DNA from: Mesorhizobium sp. AR10 | Lineage (GTDB): Bacteria > Pseudomonadota > Alphaproteobacteria > Rhizobiales > Rhizobiaceae | Direction: 5' to 3' | Length of the DNA: 64,000 nucleotides | Assembly (NCBI RefSeq): GCF_024746795.1 | Contig: NZ_CP080524.1 | Coordinates: 4,008,001-4,072,000, forward strand | Part shown: piece by piece, positions 19,578 to 29,642 of the stretch | Layout: each line of letters opens with the position of its first letter | Position numbering within the stretch: position 1 is the first letter of the stretch | Program-made: the position numbers and the translations under genes | The notes under the pieces: model-generated | The model's database searches: none | What the model was told of the DNA's origin: nothing | Seen by the model: the letters and a program-made list of their open reading frames with translations, nothing else

Positions 19578-19778
19578 TCAGCTTTTACGAGCCTGGTCCG
19601 CTTCTTCCTCGATCGCTGCCTCGTGATACCAGCCGCTGCCGAAATCCGTGCTGACATTGCGCAAAGAGGCAAGCTCTGCCGCGAACTTAGCCTTTCCGCT
19701 CAAATTTGAGGCAGCGGCGCGCGCTGCCACCGGGAACATCAGAATTTTGGCCGACGGACGGGTAGAAACGATTTCCAT
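19578..19778 (-). CDS. DUF2735 family small protein
   Basis: A 66-residue protein of unknown function, divergent from glnII. The pattern AKILMFPVAARAA near the N-terminus and GSGWYHEAAIEEE at the C-terminus match DUF2735 proteins, which in rhizobia are commonly found beside glnII and are thought to respond to nitrogen status. The ATG at 19778 (minus strand) is preceded by GAAAGGAGCCCGACA, a strong ribosome site. The shared 319-base upstream region with glnII contains several dyads. Confidence 0.85.
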   Translation of the reverse strand: MEIVSTRPSAKILMFPVAARAAASNLSGKAKFAAELASLRNVSTDFGSGWYHEAAIEEEADQARKS

Positions 19779-20097
19779 TGTCGGGCTCCTTTCTTGTGCC
19801 GAAGCTTGTCGATTCAGCTTTCCGACAAGATAGGTCCTGCAATCGAGTTAGGCAATATGCCTACGAAAAGATCAGTATTTGCCTATTATTTGTGCGTAAC
19901 TTGCTTCTGATCGTTGCAAGCGCATTGCTTGGGCGGCTGGGCATTTTTGCCGGGGTACGACGGCATTTTTGCCGCACCCTTTGAAGCGAGAGTGGCACAC
20001 GATTTGCATTTTAACCAAGCGGCAGGTCGGCTGCTGGTTGGGTCGGCGTTTTGTCGACGCCATCCGGAGTTCGGTGATCAAGCAACGAGAGGCTAGA
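19779..20097. other. Divergent regulatory region DUF2735-glnII (319 bases)
   Basis: No gene seen. It holds a dyad CTTGTCG-N11-CGACAAG (19805-19829), the palindrome TAGGCA-ATA-TGCCTA (19849-19863), two copies of GGCATTTTTGCC exactly 22 bases apart (19940-19951 and 19962-19973), and a sigma-54 promoter for glnII (19993-20008). The repeated GGCA...TGCC dyads suggest several sites for one dimeric regulator. NtrC is the obvious candidate, but the match to its known consensus is only partial. Confidence 0.6.
19993..20008 (+). promoter_or_regulatory. Sigma-54 promoter of glnII
   Basis: TGGCAC-N5-TTGCA, a textbook -24/-12 element with the invariant GG and GC correctly spaced. It predicts a transcript start near 20019, about 80 bases before the glnII ATG. 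NtrC/RpoN control of glnII is known in rhizobia. Confidence 0.9.
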
Positions 20098-21138
20098 ATG
20101 ACGAAATACAAGCTCGAGTACATTTGGCTCGATGGATACACCCCGGTCCCCAATCTTCGCGGAAAGACGCAGATCAAGGAATTCGCCGAATTCCCGACGC
20201 TTGAGCAGCTTCCGCTGTGGGGCTTCGACGGTTCCTCGACGCAGCAGGCCGAAGGCCACAGCTCCGACTGCGTGCTGAAGCCGGTTGCGGTGTACCCGGA
20301 TCCGGCCCGCACCAATGGCGTGCTGGTCATGTGCGAAGTCATGATGCCGGATGGCGTCACCCCGCATGCCTCCAACAAGCGCGCCACCATCCTCGACGAC
20401 GAGGGCGCATGGTTCGGCTTCGAACAGGAATATTTCTTCTACAAGGACGGCCGCCCGCTCGGTTTCCCCGAGAGCGGTTATCCCGCTCCGCAGGGTCCGT
20501 ACTACACCGGCGTCGGCTACTCGAATGTCGGCTCCGTCGCCCGCCAGATCGTCGAAGAGCATCTCGACCAGTGCCTGGCCGCCGGCATCAACCATGAAGG
20601 CATCAACGCCGAAGTGGCCAAGGGCCAGTGGGAATTCCAGATTTTCGGCAAGGGCTCCAAGAAGGCCGCCGACCAGATGTGGATGGCCCGCTACCTGATG
20701 CAGCGCCTGACCGAGAAGTACGGCATCGACATCGAGTACCACTGCAAGCCGCTTGGCGACACCGACTGGAACGGTTCGGGCATGCACGCCAACTTCTCGA
20801 CCGCCTATATGCGCGAAGTCGGTGGCAAGGCCTATTTCGAAGCGCTGATGGCGGCCTTCGACAAGAACCTGATGGATCACATCGCCGTCTACGGGCCGGA
20901 CAACGACAAGCGCTTGACCGGCAAGCATGAGACCGCGCCGTGGAACAAGTTCAGCTACGGCATCGCCGATCGCGGCGCCTCGATCCGCGTGCCGCATTCC
21001 TTCGTCAAGAACGACTACAAGGGCTATCTGGAAGACCGCCGCCCGAACTCGCAGGGCGACCCCTACCAGATCGCTTCGCAGATCCTGAAGACGATCGCCT
21101 CCGTGCCGGCGAGCGCCCAGGTTTCGGCTGCAGCCTGA
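20098..21138 (+). CDS. glnII: Glutamine synthetase II (eukaryotic-type)
   Basis: Makes glutamine from glutamate, ammonium and ATP. This is the octameric or decameric GSII typical of rhizobia, not adenylylated. The ATG at 20098 starts MTKYKLEYIWLDGYTPVPNL, and 346 residues match the family. Motifs include LPLWGFDGSSTQQAEGHSSD (beta-Grasp/catalytic domain junction), FGFEQEYFFYKDGRPLGFP (metal site glutamates), GINAEVAKGQWEFQIF, GSGMHANFSTAYMR and NKFSYGIADRGASIRVP. It is preceded by a sigma-54 promoter and followed by a terminator shared with the convergent glnA gene. Confidence 0.98.
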   Translation: MTKYKLEYIWLDGYTPVPNLRGKTQIKEFAEFPTLEQLPLWGFDGSSTQQAEGHSSDCVLKPVAVYPDPARTNGVLVMCEVMMPDGVTPHASNKRATILDDEGAWFGFEQEYFFYKDGRPLGFPESGYPAPQGPYYTGVGYSNVGSVARQIVEEHLDQCLAAGINHEGINAEVAKGQWEFQIFGKGSKKAADQMWMARYLMQRLTEKYGIDIEYHCKPLGDTDWNGSGMHANFSTAYMREVGGKAYFEALMAAFDKNLMDHIAVYGPDNDKRLTGKHETAPWNKFSYGIADRGASIRVPHSFVKNDYKGYLEDRRPNSQGDPYQIASQILKTIASVPASAQVSAAA

Positions 21139-21219
21139 GGTCTCATCTCGCGGCGCAGGCCTCCCGGGTCTGCGCTGCGAAGTCGGCGCAAAAGCCATCC
21201 GGACGACAAATATCCAAGC

Positions 21220-21257
21220 AAACAAAAACCCCGGCGTTTCCGCCGGGGTTTTTGTTT
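21220..21257. terminator. Bidirectional terminator between glnII and glnA
   Basis: The stem AAACAAAAACCCCGGCG (21220-21236) pairs with CGCCGGGGTTTTTGTTT (21241-21257) around TTTC. A-tract and T-tract flank the GC stem, so it works in both directions between two convergent glutamine synthetase genes. Confidence 0.92.
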
Positions 21258-21275
21258 GTCGCCTAGACGGTCCGA

Positions 21276-22685
21276 TCAGACCGAATAGTACATGTCGTAT
21301 TCTACCGGGTGCGGGGTCATTTCGAAGCGCATCACTTCGGCCATCTTGAGCTCGATGTAGCTGTCGATCTGGTCGTCGTCGAAGACGCCGCCGGCCTTCA
21401 GGAAGCCGCGGTCCTTGTCGAGGCTCTGCAGCGCTTCGCGCAGCGAGCCGCAAACGGTCGGGATCTTTTTCAGCTCTTTCGGCGGCAGGTCGTAGAGATC
21501 CTTGTCCATCGGCTGTCCCGGGTGGATCTTGTTCTTGATGCCGTCGAGACCGGCCATCAGCATGGCGGCGAAGGCGAGGTAGGGGTTCGCGCCCGGATCG
21601 GGGAAGCGGACCTCGACGCGCTTGGCCTTCGGCGACGATCCGAACGGGATGCGGCAGGAGGCGGAGCGGTTGCGCGCCGAATAGGCGAGCAGAACCGGCG
21701 CTTCATAGCCAGGCACCAGGCGCTTGTAGGAGTTGGTCAGCGGGTTGGTGAAGGCGTTGATCGCCTTGGCGTGCTTGATGATGCCGCCGATGTAGAACAG
21801 GCAGCTCTCCGACAGGCCGGCATATTCGTTGCCGGCGAAGGTCGGCTTGCCGTTCTTCCAGATCGACTGGTGGACGTGCATGCCCGAGCCGTTGTCGCCG
21901 AAGATCGGCTTCGGCATGAAGGTGGCCGTCTTTCCGTAGGCATTGGCGACCTGGTGCACGACATATTTGTAGATCAGCATCTTGTCAGCGTTGCGGACTA
22001 GCGTGTCGAACTTGATGCCGAGCTCGTGCTGGGCAGCGGCGACTTCGTGGTGATGCTTCTCGACGCGCACGCCCATTTCGGCGAGCACGGTCAGCATCTC
22101 CGAGCGCATGTCCTGCGCCGAATCGATCGGCGGCACCGGGAAATAGCCGCCCTTGATGCGCGGACGGTGGCCGAGGTTGCCGGTTTCATAGTCGGTGTCG
22201 TCGTTGGACGGCAGTTCGGTGGAGTCGAGCTTGAAGCCGGTGTTGTAGGGATCGGCCTTGTACTTGACGTCGTCGAACACGAAGAACTCGGCTTCCGGGC
22301 CGACATAGATGGTGTCGCCGATGCCTTCCGCCTTCATGTAGGCCTCGGCCTTCTTGGCGGTGCCGCGCGGGTCGCGGTTGTAGGATTCGCCCGAAACCGG
22401 ATCGAGGATGTCGCACAGGATGACCATGGTCGATTGGGCGAAGAAGGGGTCCATATGCACCGTGTCGGGATCGGGCATCAGCACCATGTCGGACTCGTTG
22501 ATCGCCTTCCAGCCGGCGATCGAGGAACCGTCGAACATGACGCCGTCGGCGAACATGTCTTCCTCGACCTCGATGACATCCATCGTCACGTGCTGCAGCT
22601 TGCCCTTCGGATCGGTGAAGCGCAGGTCGACGAACTTCACGTCGTTGTCCTTGATCTGCTTCATGATGTCTTTGGCTGTCGTCAT
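21276..22685 (-). CDS. glnA: Glutamine synthetase I
   Basis: Dodecameric GSI, the main ammonium-assimilating enzyme, regulated by adenylylation. The 469 residues contain the N-terminal [20 protein letters not shown], the substrate motifs [18 protein letters not shown] and [15 protein letters not shown], and [10 protein letters not shown]. The adenylylation tyrosine lies in [12 protein letters not shown] near residue 400. The gene follows glnB on the same strand with a 75-base gap holding a duplicated 17-bp repeat, so the two form the usual rhizobial glnBA unit. It converges on glnII. Confidence 0.98.
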   Translation of the reverse strand: MTTAKDIMKQIKDNDVKFVDLRFTDPKGKLQHVTMDVIEVEEDMFADGVMFDGSSIAGWKAINESDMVLMPDPDTVHMDPFFAQSTMVILCDILDPVSGESYNRDPRGTAKKAEAYMKAEGIGDTIYVGPEAEFFVFDDVKYKADPYNTGFKLDSTELPSNDDTDYETGNLGHRPRIKGGYFPVPPIDSAQDMRSEMLTVLAEMGVRVEKHHHEVAAAQHELGIKFDTLVRNADKMLIYKYVVHQVANAYGKTATFMPKPIFGDNGSGMHVHQSIWKNGKPTFAGNEYAGLSESCLFYIGGIIKHAKAINAFTNPLTNSYKRLVPGYEAPVLLAYSARNRSASCRIPFGSSPKAKRVEVRFPDPGANPYLAFAAMLMAGLDGIKNKIHPGQPMDKDLYDLPPKELKKIPTVCGSLREALQSLDKDRGFLKAGGVFDDDQIDSYIELKMAEVMRFEMTPHPVEYDMYYSV

Positions 22686-22721
22686 GTCATTTCTTCCCTG
22701 TCTGATGACGTTCGAGGAGTT

Positions 22722-22760
22722 ATCTGAAATCAGAAACCGAGATATCTGAAATCAGAAACC
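22722..22760. repeat. Tandem 17-bp repeat with internal dyad, glnB-glnA gap
   Basis: ATCTGAAATCAGAAACC occurs at 22722-22738 and again at 22744-22760, 22 bases apart. Each copy contains the perfect dyad TCTGA-AA-TCAGA. The second copy touches the glnB stop codon. It may be an operator or an RNA processing signal setting glnA level apart from glnB, or a recent local duplication. Confidence 0.75.
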
Positions 22761-23483
<723 letters not shown>

Positions 23484-24998
23484 ATGAGCAACGAACTTCT
23501 GTCTCCGGCCGAAATGGCCGAGGCTGACCGGCTGGCAATTGCCGCCGGACCACTCGACGGCATCGGGCTGATGCGGCGCGCCGGCGAAGCGGTCGCTGCC
23601 GTGGTCCTGGCCCGCTACCCCCGGGCGAGCCGCGTCCACGTGCTGTGCGGTCCCGGCAACAATGGCGGCGACGGCTATGTAGTGGCTCGCATCCTCGATG
23701 ACAGTGGTGTCGATGTGTCGTTGTGGGCATCCGGGTCGCCGAAGGCCGGTAGCGATGCGGCGCTCGCTGCATTGGACTGCCCGGTTGAAGTTCGGCCATT
23801 GTCGGCGTTTGCCGCCGAGACGGGCTCGATCGTGGTCGACGCGCTGTACGGGGCAGGGCTGTCCAAGCCGTTGTCCGGCGATGCTGCCAGAGCGGTCGAT
23901 ATTGCGACCGAGTTGAGCCTTCCCGTCGTCGCGGTCGATTTGCCCTCAGGCATCTCCGGCGACGGCGGGAGTGTTCTCGGCCATGCATTCCGCGCCCGGA
24001 CCACGGTGACGTTTGCGCGCAAAAAACCTGGACATCTGCTGTTGCCGGGTCGTGACCGATGCGGCGAGATCGTGCTCACCGACATCGGTATTCCCGATGC
24101 AATCGTCGACCAGCTCGCGATCGCGACATTCGAAAACACGCCAGATCTTTGGCTGCGCCATTTCCCGAGACCGGCCGTCGACGCACACAAATACAAGCGT
24201 GGCCATGTCGGCGTTTTTTCCGGTGGGCCGGGCGCCACCGGTGCGGCGCGGTTGTCTGCGATGGCCGCGGCGCGAAGCGGGGCAGGGGCGGTCACGGTTC
24301 TGTCGCAAGCAAATGCCTTGCAGGAAAATGCCGCGCATCTGACCTCGATCATGCTGCGCGAGGCCGGCTCGCTCGAGAAGGTGCAGGAATTCCTCGCGGC
24401 GCGGCATCCCGAAGCGCTGGTGTTCGGGCCGGGGCTCGGACCAAAACCCAAGGTGGGCGATTTCGCGCTGCAGTTGATTGCGACCATGACGGACAGCGTG
24501 ATCGTTCTGGATGCCGATGCCATCACTTCATTGGCGCATCAGCCCCAGGCGTTGTTCGAAGCGGCGCGCCGGCCGTCGGCGCCGGCATTGGTGCTGACGC
24601 CGCATGAGGGCGAGTTTGGCCGCTTGTTCCCGGACATCGCCGGAGACAAAAGCCTGTCCAAGCTGGCCAAGGCGCGCGCGGCGGCGGCGCGTGCCAACGC
24701 CACCGTCGTTTACAAGGGCGCCGATACGGTGATCGCGGCGCCGAATGGTTTCGCAGCGATCAACAGCAACGGCGCGCCATGGCTTGCGACCGCCGGTTCG
24801 GGCGATGTGCTGTCGGGAATCGTTGCCGGGTTTCTGGCGCAAGGCATGCCGCCTTTCGAGGCTGCCTGCGCCGCTGTGTGGACTCATGGAGAGGCCGGCA
24901 GCCGGTTCGGTCCTGGACTGATCGCCGAGGACCTGCCGCTGGCGCTGGTGCCGGTGCTGCGCGAACTTGCCGACAATCGTAGCGGGCCTGCCAAATGA
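23484..24998 (+). CDS. nnr: Bifunctional NAD(P)HX epimerase/dehydratase
   Basis: Repairs damaged NADH and NADPH hydrates: the N-terminal YjeF domain epimerises and the C-terminal ribokinase-like domain dehydrates with ADP or ATP. The N-terminal part (about 1-215) has HVLCGPGNNGGDGYVVARIL and VVDALYGAGLSKPL. The C-terminal part (about 230-495) has KRGHVGVFSGGPGATGAARL, LTPHEGEFGRLFP and ATAGSGDVLSGIVAGFLAQG. The total of 504 residues fits the fused form. Its place beside glnB is typical of rhizobia. The stop overlaps the start of the next gene by four bases. Confidence 0.95.
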   Translation: MSNELLSPAEMAEADRLAIAAGPLDGIGLMRRAGEAVAAVVLARYPRASRVHVLCGPGNNGGDGYVVARILDDSGVDVSLWASGSPKAGSDAALAALDCPVEVRPLSAFAAETGSIVVDALYGAGLSKPLSGDAARAVDIATELSLPVVAVDLPSGISGDGGSVLGHAFRARTTVTFARKKPGHLLLPGRDRCGEIVLTDIGIPDAIVDQLAIATFENTPDLWLRHFPRPAVDAHKYKRGHVGVFSGGPGATGAARLSAMAAARSGAGAVTVLSQANALQENAAHLTSIMLREAGSLEKVQEFLAARHPEALVFGPGLGPKPKVGDFALQLIATMTDSVIVLDADAITSLAHQPQALFEAARRPSAPALVLTPHEGEFGRLFPDIAGDKSLSKLAKARAAAARANATVVYKGADTVIAAPNGFAAINSNGAPWLATAGSGDVLSGIVAGFLAQGMPPFEAACAAVWTHGEAGSRFGPGLIAEDLPLALVPVLRELADNRSGPAK

Positions 24999-26998
24999 TG
25001 CGTTGGCTTGCGCTGCTTGTCGCACTCTTCGCTGCCGTCGTCATGGTGCCCGCCGCCCGCGCTGAGGGTCCGGTGACCATCGTCGACGATCCTGCTGTGC
25101 TTGCCTCACTCGACGCCAAGGGTTTTGGCTTCGCCGGCGTTTTCGGTGTCGATGGCGAGGACGACCTGAAAGCCCTCTATAACGAGGCGCCCGCCTATCA
25201 TGCGATCGTCGACACGGTGGCAGCCGACGTTGCCGCGCTGCGGGCGCAGATGAAAGCCGGTGGGCGGACGCTCTATGAGGTGACCGACGGCAATGTCGGC
25301 CGCATCATGGACATGCGCTGGCTGAAGACCGATGCCGCGCGCTTTCGCCTGGTCGGCGTCGTCAACCGGCTCGACCGACGCGATTTCGCTGAGGTGCGGG
25401 GCGACAAGAGTTGTGGCGAGGTGCGTTTCATCTATCGCCTTGCCTACAGTTTCAAGAAGAACGGCAAGGTTCTGGCCTCGCGGCTGCCGTTCAATTTCAA
25501 TGCCGTCTACAGCGCGGCACCCGATGCCGATGGCGGCTGCGTCGGCGTTGCCGGACGCTGGACGCCGCAGCTTGACGAGAGCGTCGATGCCGGCTGGCTG
25601 ACTGGCGGGCCACTGGAAAAAGCCGCGCTCAATTTCAAGCAGCTCGAGCTCAATGCACAGGTGGTGCGCTTTCCCTCCGGCCAGGAGACCGAGTTCGGCG
25701 GGCAGGCCGCCTATCTCATGCGGATTCTCGACATCTACGGCGCTGATATCACAGAGAAGCCGCTGGAAAACACGCCCGATGTGGCGCGGCTTGCCGAAGA
25801 CGCGGCGCTGAAGGCAAAGCTCGCCTCCTATATCAGCGCCAATGTCGCGGCGGTCGATCTCGGCGTCTACGAAATCCCGGACGAATTCCTGGCGAAGAAG
25901 GTTATCTCCTGGTCGACCTTCGGCAGCGCAAGGCAGGCCAACCATCCATTCACGCCGTTGTTCCAGCCGGCGGATTTCGCCGGGCTCGACTATTCCACAT
26001 TGAAGTTGGTGCGTACGCCGGAGGCACTGGTCGAGCGTCTGGACAATGGCGCCTGCCAGGGTTGCCATCAGGCAGGCTCTACCGCGGGCTTTCATTTCAT
26101 CGGCCGCGACGACAAGACGACCTCACCGCTCAACCGTATCGAGGTCGGCATCTCGCCGCATCTCCATGCCGATATTCCGCGGCGCGAAGCCTGGCTGCGT
26201 GCGACGATTGAAGGCAAGGAGCCGAACCGTTTTCGTCCGCTGTCCTTCGCCCCGCCGGCCGCATGGAAGGATGCGGGCGAGGTCGACTACGCGCCGGCGG
26301 AGATGGCAATGCCATGCCTGATGCCGGAGGACGCAAAGCACTTTGGCGCGGGCTGGCAATGCGGCGGCGGCACCGTCTGTACACCGCTGGCGACGGCCTC
26401 GGGTGTGCGGACCAAGCTGGCGCAATGCCTGCTGCCCAAGGACAGCAAGGAGATGTTCTCCGGCCATCCGTGCCTGACTGGCTCGATTGCCAGCAATGAG
26501 ACGCAGCCCTTCAACGACCGTTACACGATCTCCGGCCAGTTCGCGGCCTTCGCGACGGGGATTTCGCGCACCGCCTATACCTGCCGGCCACCGAAGATCG
26601 GCGTGCCGGCCGGCATCGCCTATCGCGGCTGCGATGACAAGGACCGCGCCTTTTCAGCTTTCAAGGCCGGCAAGCCGATGCCGAACGAGATCTGTGGGCT
26701 GGTCGGCGGCAAGAAGTTCGATACCTGCGTGGCGACCAACAATTTCGACCAGTGCCTCGGCGGCGCGGTCAATCGCGGCAACCGTCCGGCCTGCTCGGCT
26801 GATCATTTCTGCCGCGAGGATTATATGTGCCAGTCGCTGCCGTCCGACACGCCCGGTATTTCAAAAGTGAAAGGGATCGGCTTCTGCTCGCCGACCTATT
26901 TTATCTTCCAGATGCGCATAGACAACCATGCGACGCCATGGGCAAGCGCTGCCCGCGCCACCATGGGGGCAGGGTTCGGTGCGGCGGAAGAGGAGTGA
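24995..26998 (+). CDS. Large exported Cys-rich protein with one c-type haem motif
   Basis: I do not recognise a characterised family. The protein has 667 residues and starts with a signal peptide (MMRWLALLVALFAAVVMVPA, likely cut after ARA). One CxxCH haem-attachment motif, CQGCH, lies at residues 354-358 in NGACQGCHQAGSTAGFHFIG, so it may be a periplasmic monohaem protein. The last third has more than a dozen cysteines (for example CGGGTVC, CRPPK, YRGCDDKD, CREDYMCQ), suggesting disulphides. It overlaps nnr by four bases (ATGA). No partner oxidase or dehydrogenase gene is nearby. Confidence 0.8.
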   Translation: MMRWLALLVALFAAVVMVPAARAEGPVTIVDDPAVLASLDAKGFGFAGVFGVDGEDDLKALYNEAPAYHAIVDTVAADVAALRAQMKAGGRTLYEVTDGNVGRIMDMRWLKTDAARFRLVGVVNRLDRRDFAEVRGDKSCGEVRFIYRLAYSFKKNGKVLASRLPFNFNAVYSAAPDADGGCVGVAGRWTPQLDESVDAGWLTGGPLEKAALNFKQLELNAQVVRFPSGQETEFGGQAAYLMRILDIYGADITEKPLENTPDVARLAEDAALKAKLASYISANVAAVDLGVYEIPDEFLAKKVISWSTFGSARQANHPFTPLFQPADFAGLDYSTLKLVRTPEALVERLDNGACQGCHQAGSTAGFHFIGRDDKTTSPLNRIEVGISPHLHADIPRREAWLRATIEGKEPNRFRPLSFAPPAAWKDAGEVDYAPAEMAMPCLMPEDAKHFGAGWQCGGGTVCTPLATASGVRTKLAQCLLPKDSKEMFSGHPCLTGSIASNETQPFNDRYTISGQFAAFATGISRTAYTCRPPKIGVPAGIAYRGCDDKDRAFSAFKAGKPMPNEICGLVGGKKFDTCVATNNFDQCLGGAVNRGNRPACSADHFCREDYMCQSLPSDTPGISKVKGIGFCSPTYFIFQMRIDNHATPWASAARATMGAGFGAAEEE

Positions 26999-27030
26999 TC
27001 CGTCGCCCCCACAACAATCCGGACAGCTAC

Positions 27031-28101
27031 CTAACGATCTAGATGGTCGGCGATTTTCGATGTCCATTCGCCATCGAAATGATGGACGCGTTCTGCCACA
27101 ATTTCATTGCTCAGCAGGCTCGACAGGGCAGTAAGCAAGACCGGCTCTATCGTGGGAACAGAGCTATATCCAAGCGCGGCCAGACGTTCCGACCATGGCG
27201 GATGGTCTGCCTTCTCGTCATCGGGGGCATCCCAGGCCTTTTGAGCATACTCTTGCAGGATGGGGTGGCTCGATAGTTCGTTGGCCGCCATCAGAGCTCG
27301 GTCGAGCGGCGGACGAGGCGGGACCATCGTGCCAAGCAACTCACGCTTGAGCGGAGTATAAACCCGGTCATTGAAGAACGCATCGGCCGCGGCAATGAGG
27401 AGCAGGGCGCGCGCTGCTTCCTGAGAATCGCCTGACATTGCCGCATGACGGTCGGCATCGATTTCCGCTCGTCGCGACAGTCGAATCTCTTCGCGCTCCA
27501 GGGAGTGAGAGAGCGGACTCAGCAACCAGTAGAAAAGGCTGCCGGAAACGGTCCTTCCTGGAGGGGCGTAGTCGAAGATCAAGTCAAAGCTTTTGTCGAG
27601 TTCGGCAAGATTGAGCCCGCCGTTTGTATCCTTGTTTCTTAAATGCGCGTCTTCGTGAGCTAGGATCGCTGCAAACGCCTTATCGTCGGTCACTGCGAGC
27701 AAGGGAATACCGACCGTCAAGATCGCCCGACGGCCCAGCAAACCGAGAAACGGACGTTGTTCCCCTATACTGACGTTGAGGTTGTCGCTCAGCACGATCG
27801 TGGTCCGGCTGGCGCGGTGTTTGCCAGCAACGCTTTCCCACACAGCCCACAACTTCGGAGCCGCGCTTCGGGAGATGCCTTCCACCTTGCTGGGCTGAAA
27901 ACCGGCGAACAATGCTCCGATCAGCGGAACAAAAGCCAGCATTGCGGCCGGTATGGCAACAATGCCCGCCGCGATGACCGCGAGCGGATTTCGGTCAAGG
28001 AGCAACAGCCAGACGAGCACCGGGCAGAAAAGCGGTAGAGCAAAAAGCAGGATGGCCAACCTGCCGAAGCGCGTTCCCGCATAGAGGACTAGGCGCGACA
28101 T
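27031..28101 (-). CDS. M48-family membrane metalloprotease
   Basis: Zinc metallopeptidase of the HtpX/Ste24 type. The ATG at 28101 gives 356 residues with two N-terminal hydrophobic segments (about 12-36 and 40-66). The zinc motif is His149-Glu-Asp-Ala-His153 (AAILAHEDAHLRN), and a likely third ligand Glu lies in EIDADRHAAM, typical of M48. A long C-terminal part is Leu- and Ser-rich. It converges with the haem-motif gene (32-base gap) and starts only seven bases after the pccB stop on the same strand, so it may be read from the pccB transcript. Its substrates are unknown. Confidence 0.85.
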   Translation of the reverse strand: MSRLVLYAGTRFGRLAILLFALPLFCPVLVWLLLLDRNPLAVIAAGIVAIPAAMLAFVPLIGALFAGFQPSKVEGISRSAAPKLWAVWESVAGKHRASRTTIVLSDNLNVSIGEQRPFLGLLGRRAILTVGIPLLAVTDDKAFAAILAHEDAHLRNKDTNGGLNLAELDKSFDLIFDYAPPGRTVSGSLFYWLLSPLSHSLEREEIRLSRRAEIDADRHAAMSGDSQEAARALLLIAAADAFFNDRVYTPLKRELLGTMVPPRPPLDRALMAANELSSHPILQEYAQKAWDAPDDEKADHPPWSERLAALGYSSVPTIEPVLLTALSSLLSNEIVAERVHHFDGEWTSKIADHLDR

Positions 28102-28108
28102 CAGCGCC

Positions 28109-29642
28109 TCACAACGGGATGTTGTCGTGCTTCTTCCAGGGGTTCTGCATGTCCTTGTTGCGCAGCATGCGGAGCGCCCGCGCAATGCGGCGGCGGGTCG
28201 AATGCGGCATGATCACCTCGTCGACATAGCCGCGCTCGGCGGCGACGAACGGTGACAGGAAGCGATCCTCGTAAGCCTTTGTATGCGCTGCGATCTTCTC
28301 CGCATCGCCAATGTCCTTGCGGTAGATGATCTCGACCGCGCCCCTGGCGCCCATCACCGCGATCTGGGCCGTCGGCCAGGCGTAGTTCATGTCGCCGCGC
28401 AGATGTTTTGACGCCATCACGTCATAGGCGCCGCCATAGGCCTTTCTGGTGATGACGGTGATCTTCGGTACTGTCGCTTCGGCATAGGCAAACAGGAGCT
28501 TGGCGCCGTGCTTAATCAGCCCGCCATATTCCTGTGCGGTGCCAGGCAGGAAGCCGGGGACGTCGACAAAGGTGACGAGGGGAATCGAGAAACAGTCGCA
28601 GAAGCGCACGAAACGCGCTGCCTTGCGGCTGGCATCGGAATCGAGGACGCCGGCGAGCACCATCGGCTGGTTGGCGACGAAACCGACCGTGCGACCCTCG
28701 ACGCGGCCGAAGCCGGTGACGATGTTCTTGGCGAAGTTCTGCTGGATCTCGAAGAAGTCGCCTTCGTCGGCGGTCTTCAGAATCAGCTCCTTGATGTCAT
28801 AGGGCTTGTTGGCATTGTCGGGGATCAGTCCGTCGAGCGACAGATCGTGATCGGTGACCGACTGGTAGCATTCGATCTCGGGGATATCAGCCGTGTTGGA
28901 GGCAGGCAGCAGATCGACCAAGCGGCGCATCTGCAGCAGCGCCTCGACGTCATTGTCGTAGGCGCCGTCGGCGATGGAGGATTTGGTCGTGTGGACGGAC
29001 GCGCCGCCGAGGCTCTCGGCAGTGACCGTCTCGTTGGTGACGGTCTTCACCACATCCGGTCCGGTGACGAACATGTAGGACGTGTCGCGGACCATGAAGA
29101 TGAAGTCGGTCATTGCCGGGGAGTAGACGTCGCCACCGGCGCACGGACCCATGATGACAGAGATCTGCGGGATGACGCCGGAGGCCAGAACGTTGCGCTG
29201 AAAAATCTCGGCATAGCCGCCGAGTGCCGCCACGCCCTCCTGGATGCGGGCGCCACCGGCATCGTAGAGACCAGATGATCGGCGCGCGGTTGCGCAGCGC
29301 CATCTCCTGCACCTTGATGACCTTCTCCGCGTGGGCCTCGGACAGCGAGCCGCCAAACACGGTAAAGTCCTTGGCGAAGACATAGACCGGGCGGCCGTTG
29401 ACGGTGCCCCAGCCGGTGACGACGCCGTCGCCGGCGAACTTGGTCTTCTCCATGCCGAAGTCGGTCGAGCGGTGCTCGACATACATGTCGAACTCCTCGA
29501 ACGAACCCTCGTCGAGGAAGACGTCAATGCGTTCGCGCGCGGTGAGCTTGCCCTTCTTGTGCTGAGCGTCGATGCGGGCCTTGCCGCCGCCCATGCGGGC
29601 GATCTCGCGGCGGCGCTCGAGTTCCTTCAGCACGTCCTTCAT
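28109..29642 (-). pseudogene. pccB: Propionyl/acyl-CoA carboxylase beta subunit, single-base frameshift
   Basis: Carboxyltransferase subunit that moves CO2 from biotin to propionyl-CoA. The ATG at 29642 starts [20 protein letters not shown], and the first frame runs to ALRNRAPII. One extra base at about 29273 then breaks the frame, which resumes as [20 protein letters not shown] through to the stop at 28109. Without that base the 510-residue enzyme is intact, with [16 protein letters not shown], the oxyanion region and the C-terminal [12 protein letters not shown]. Everything else is well conserved, so this may be an assembly error. If real, propionyl-CoA carboxylation is lost unless another copy exists. 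Confidence 0.88.
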
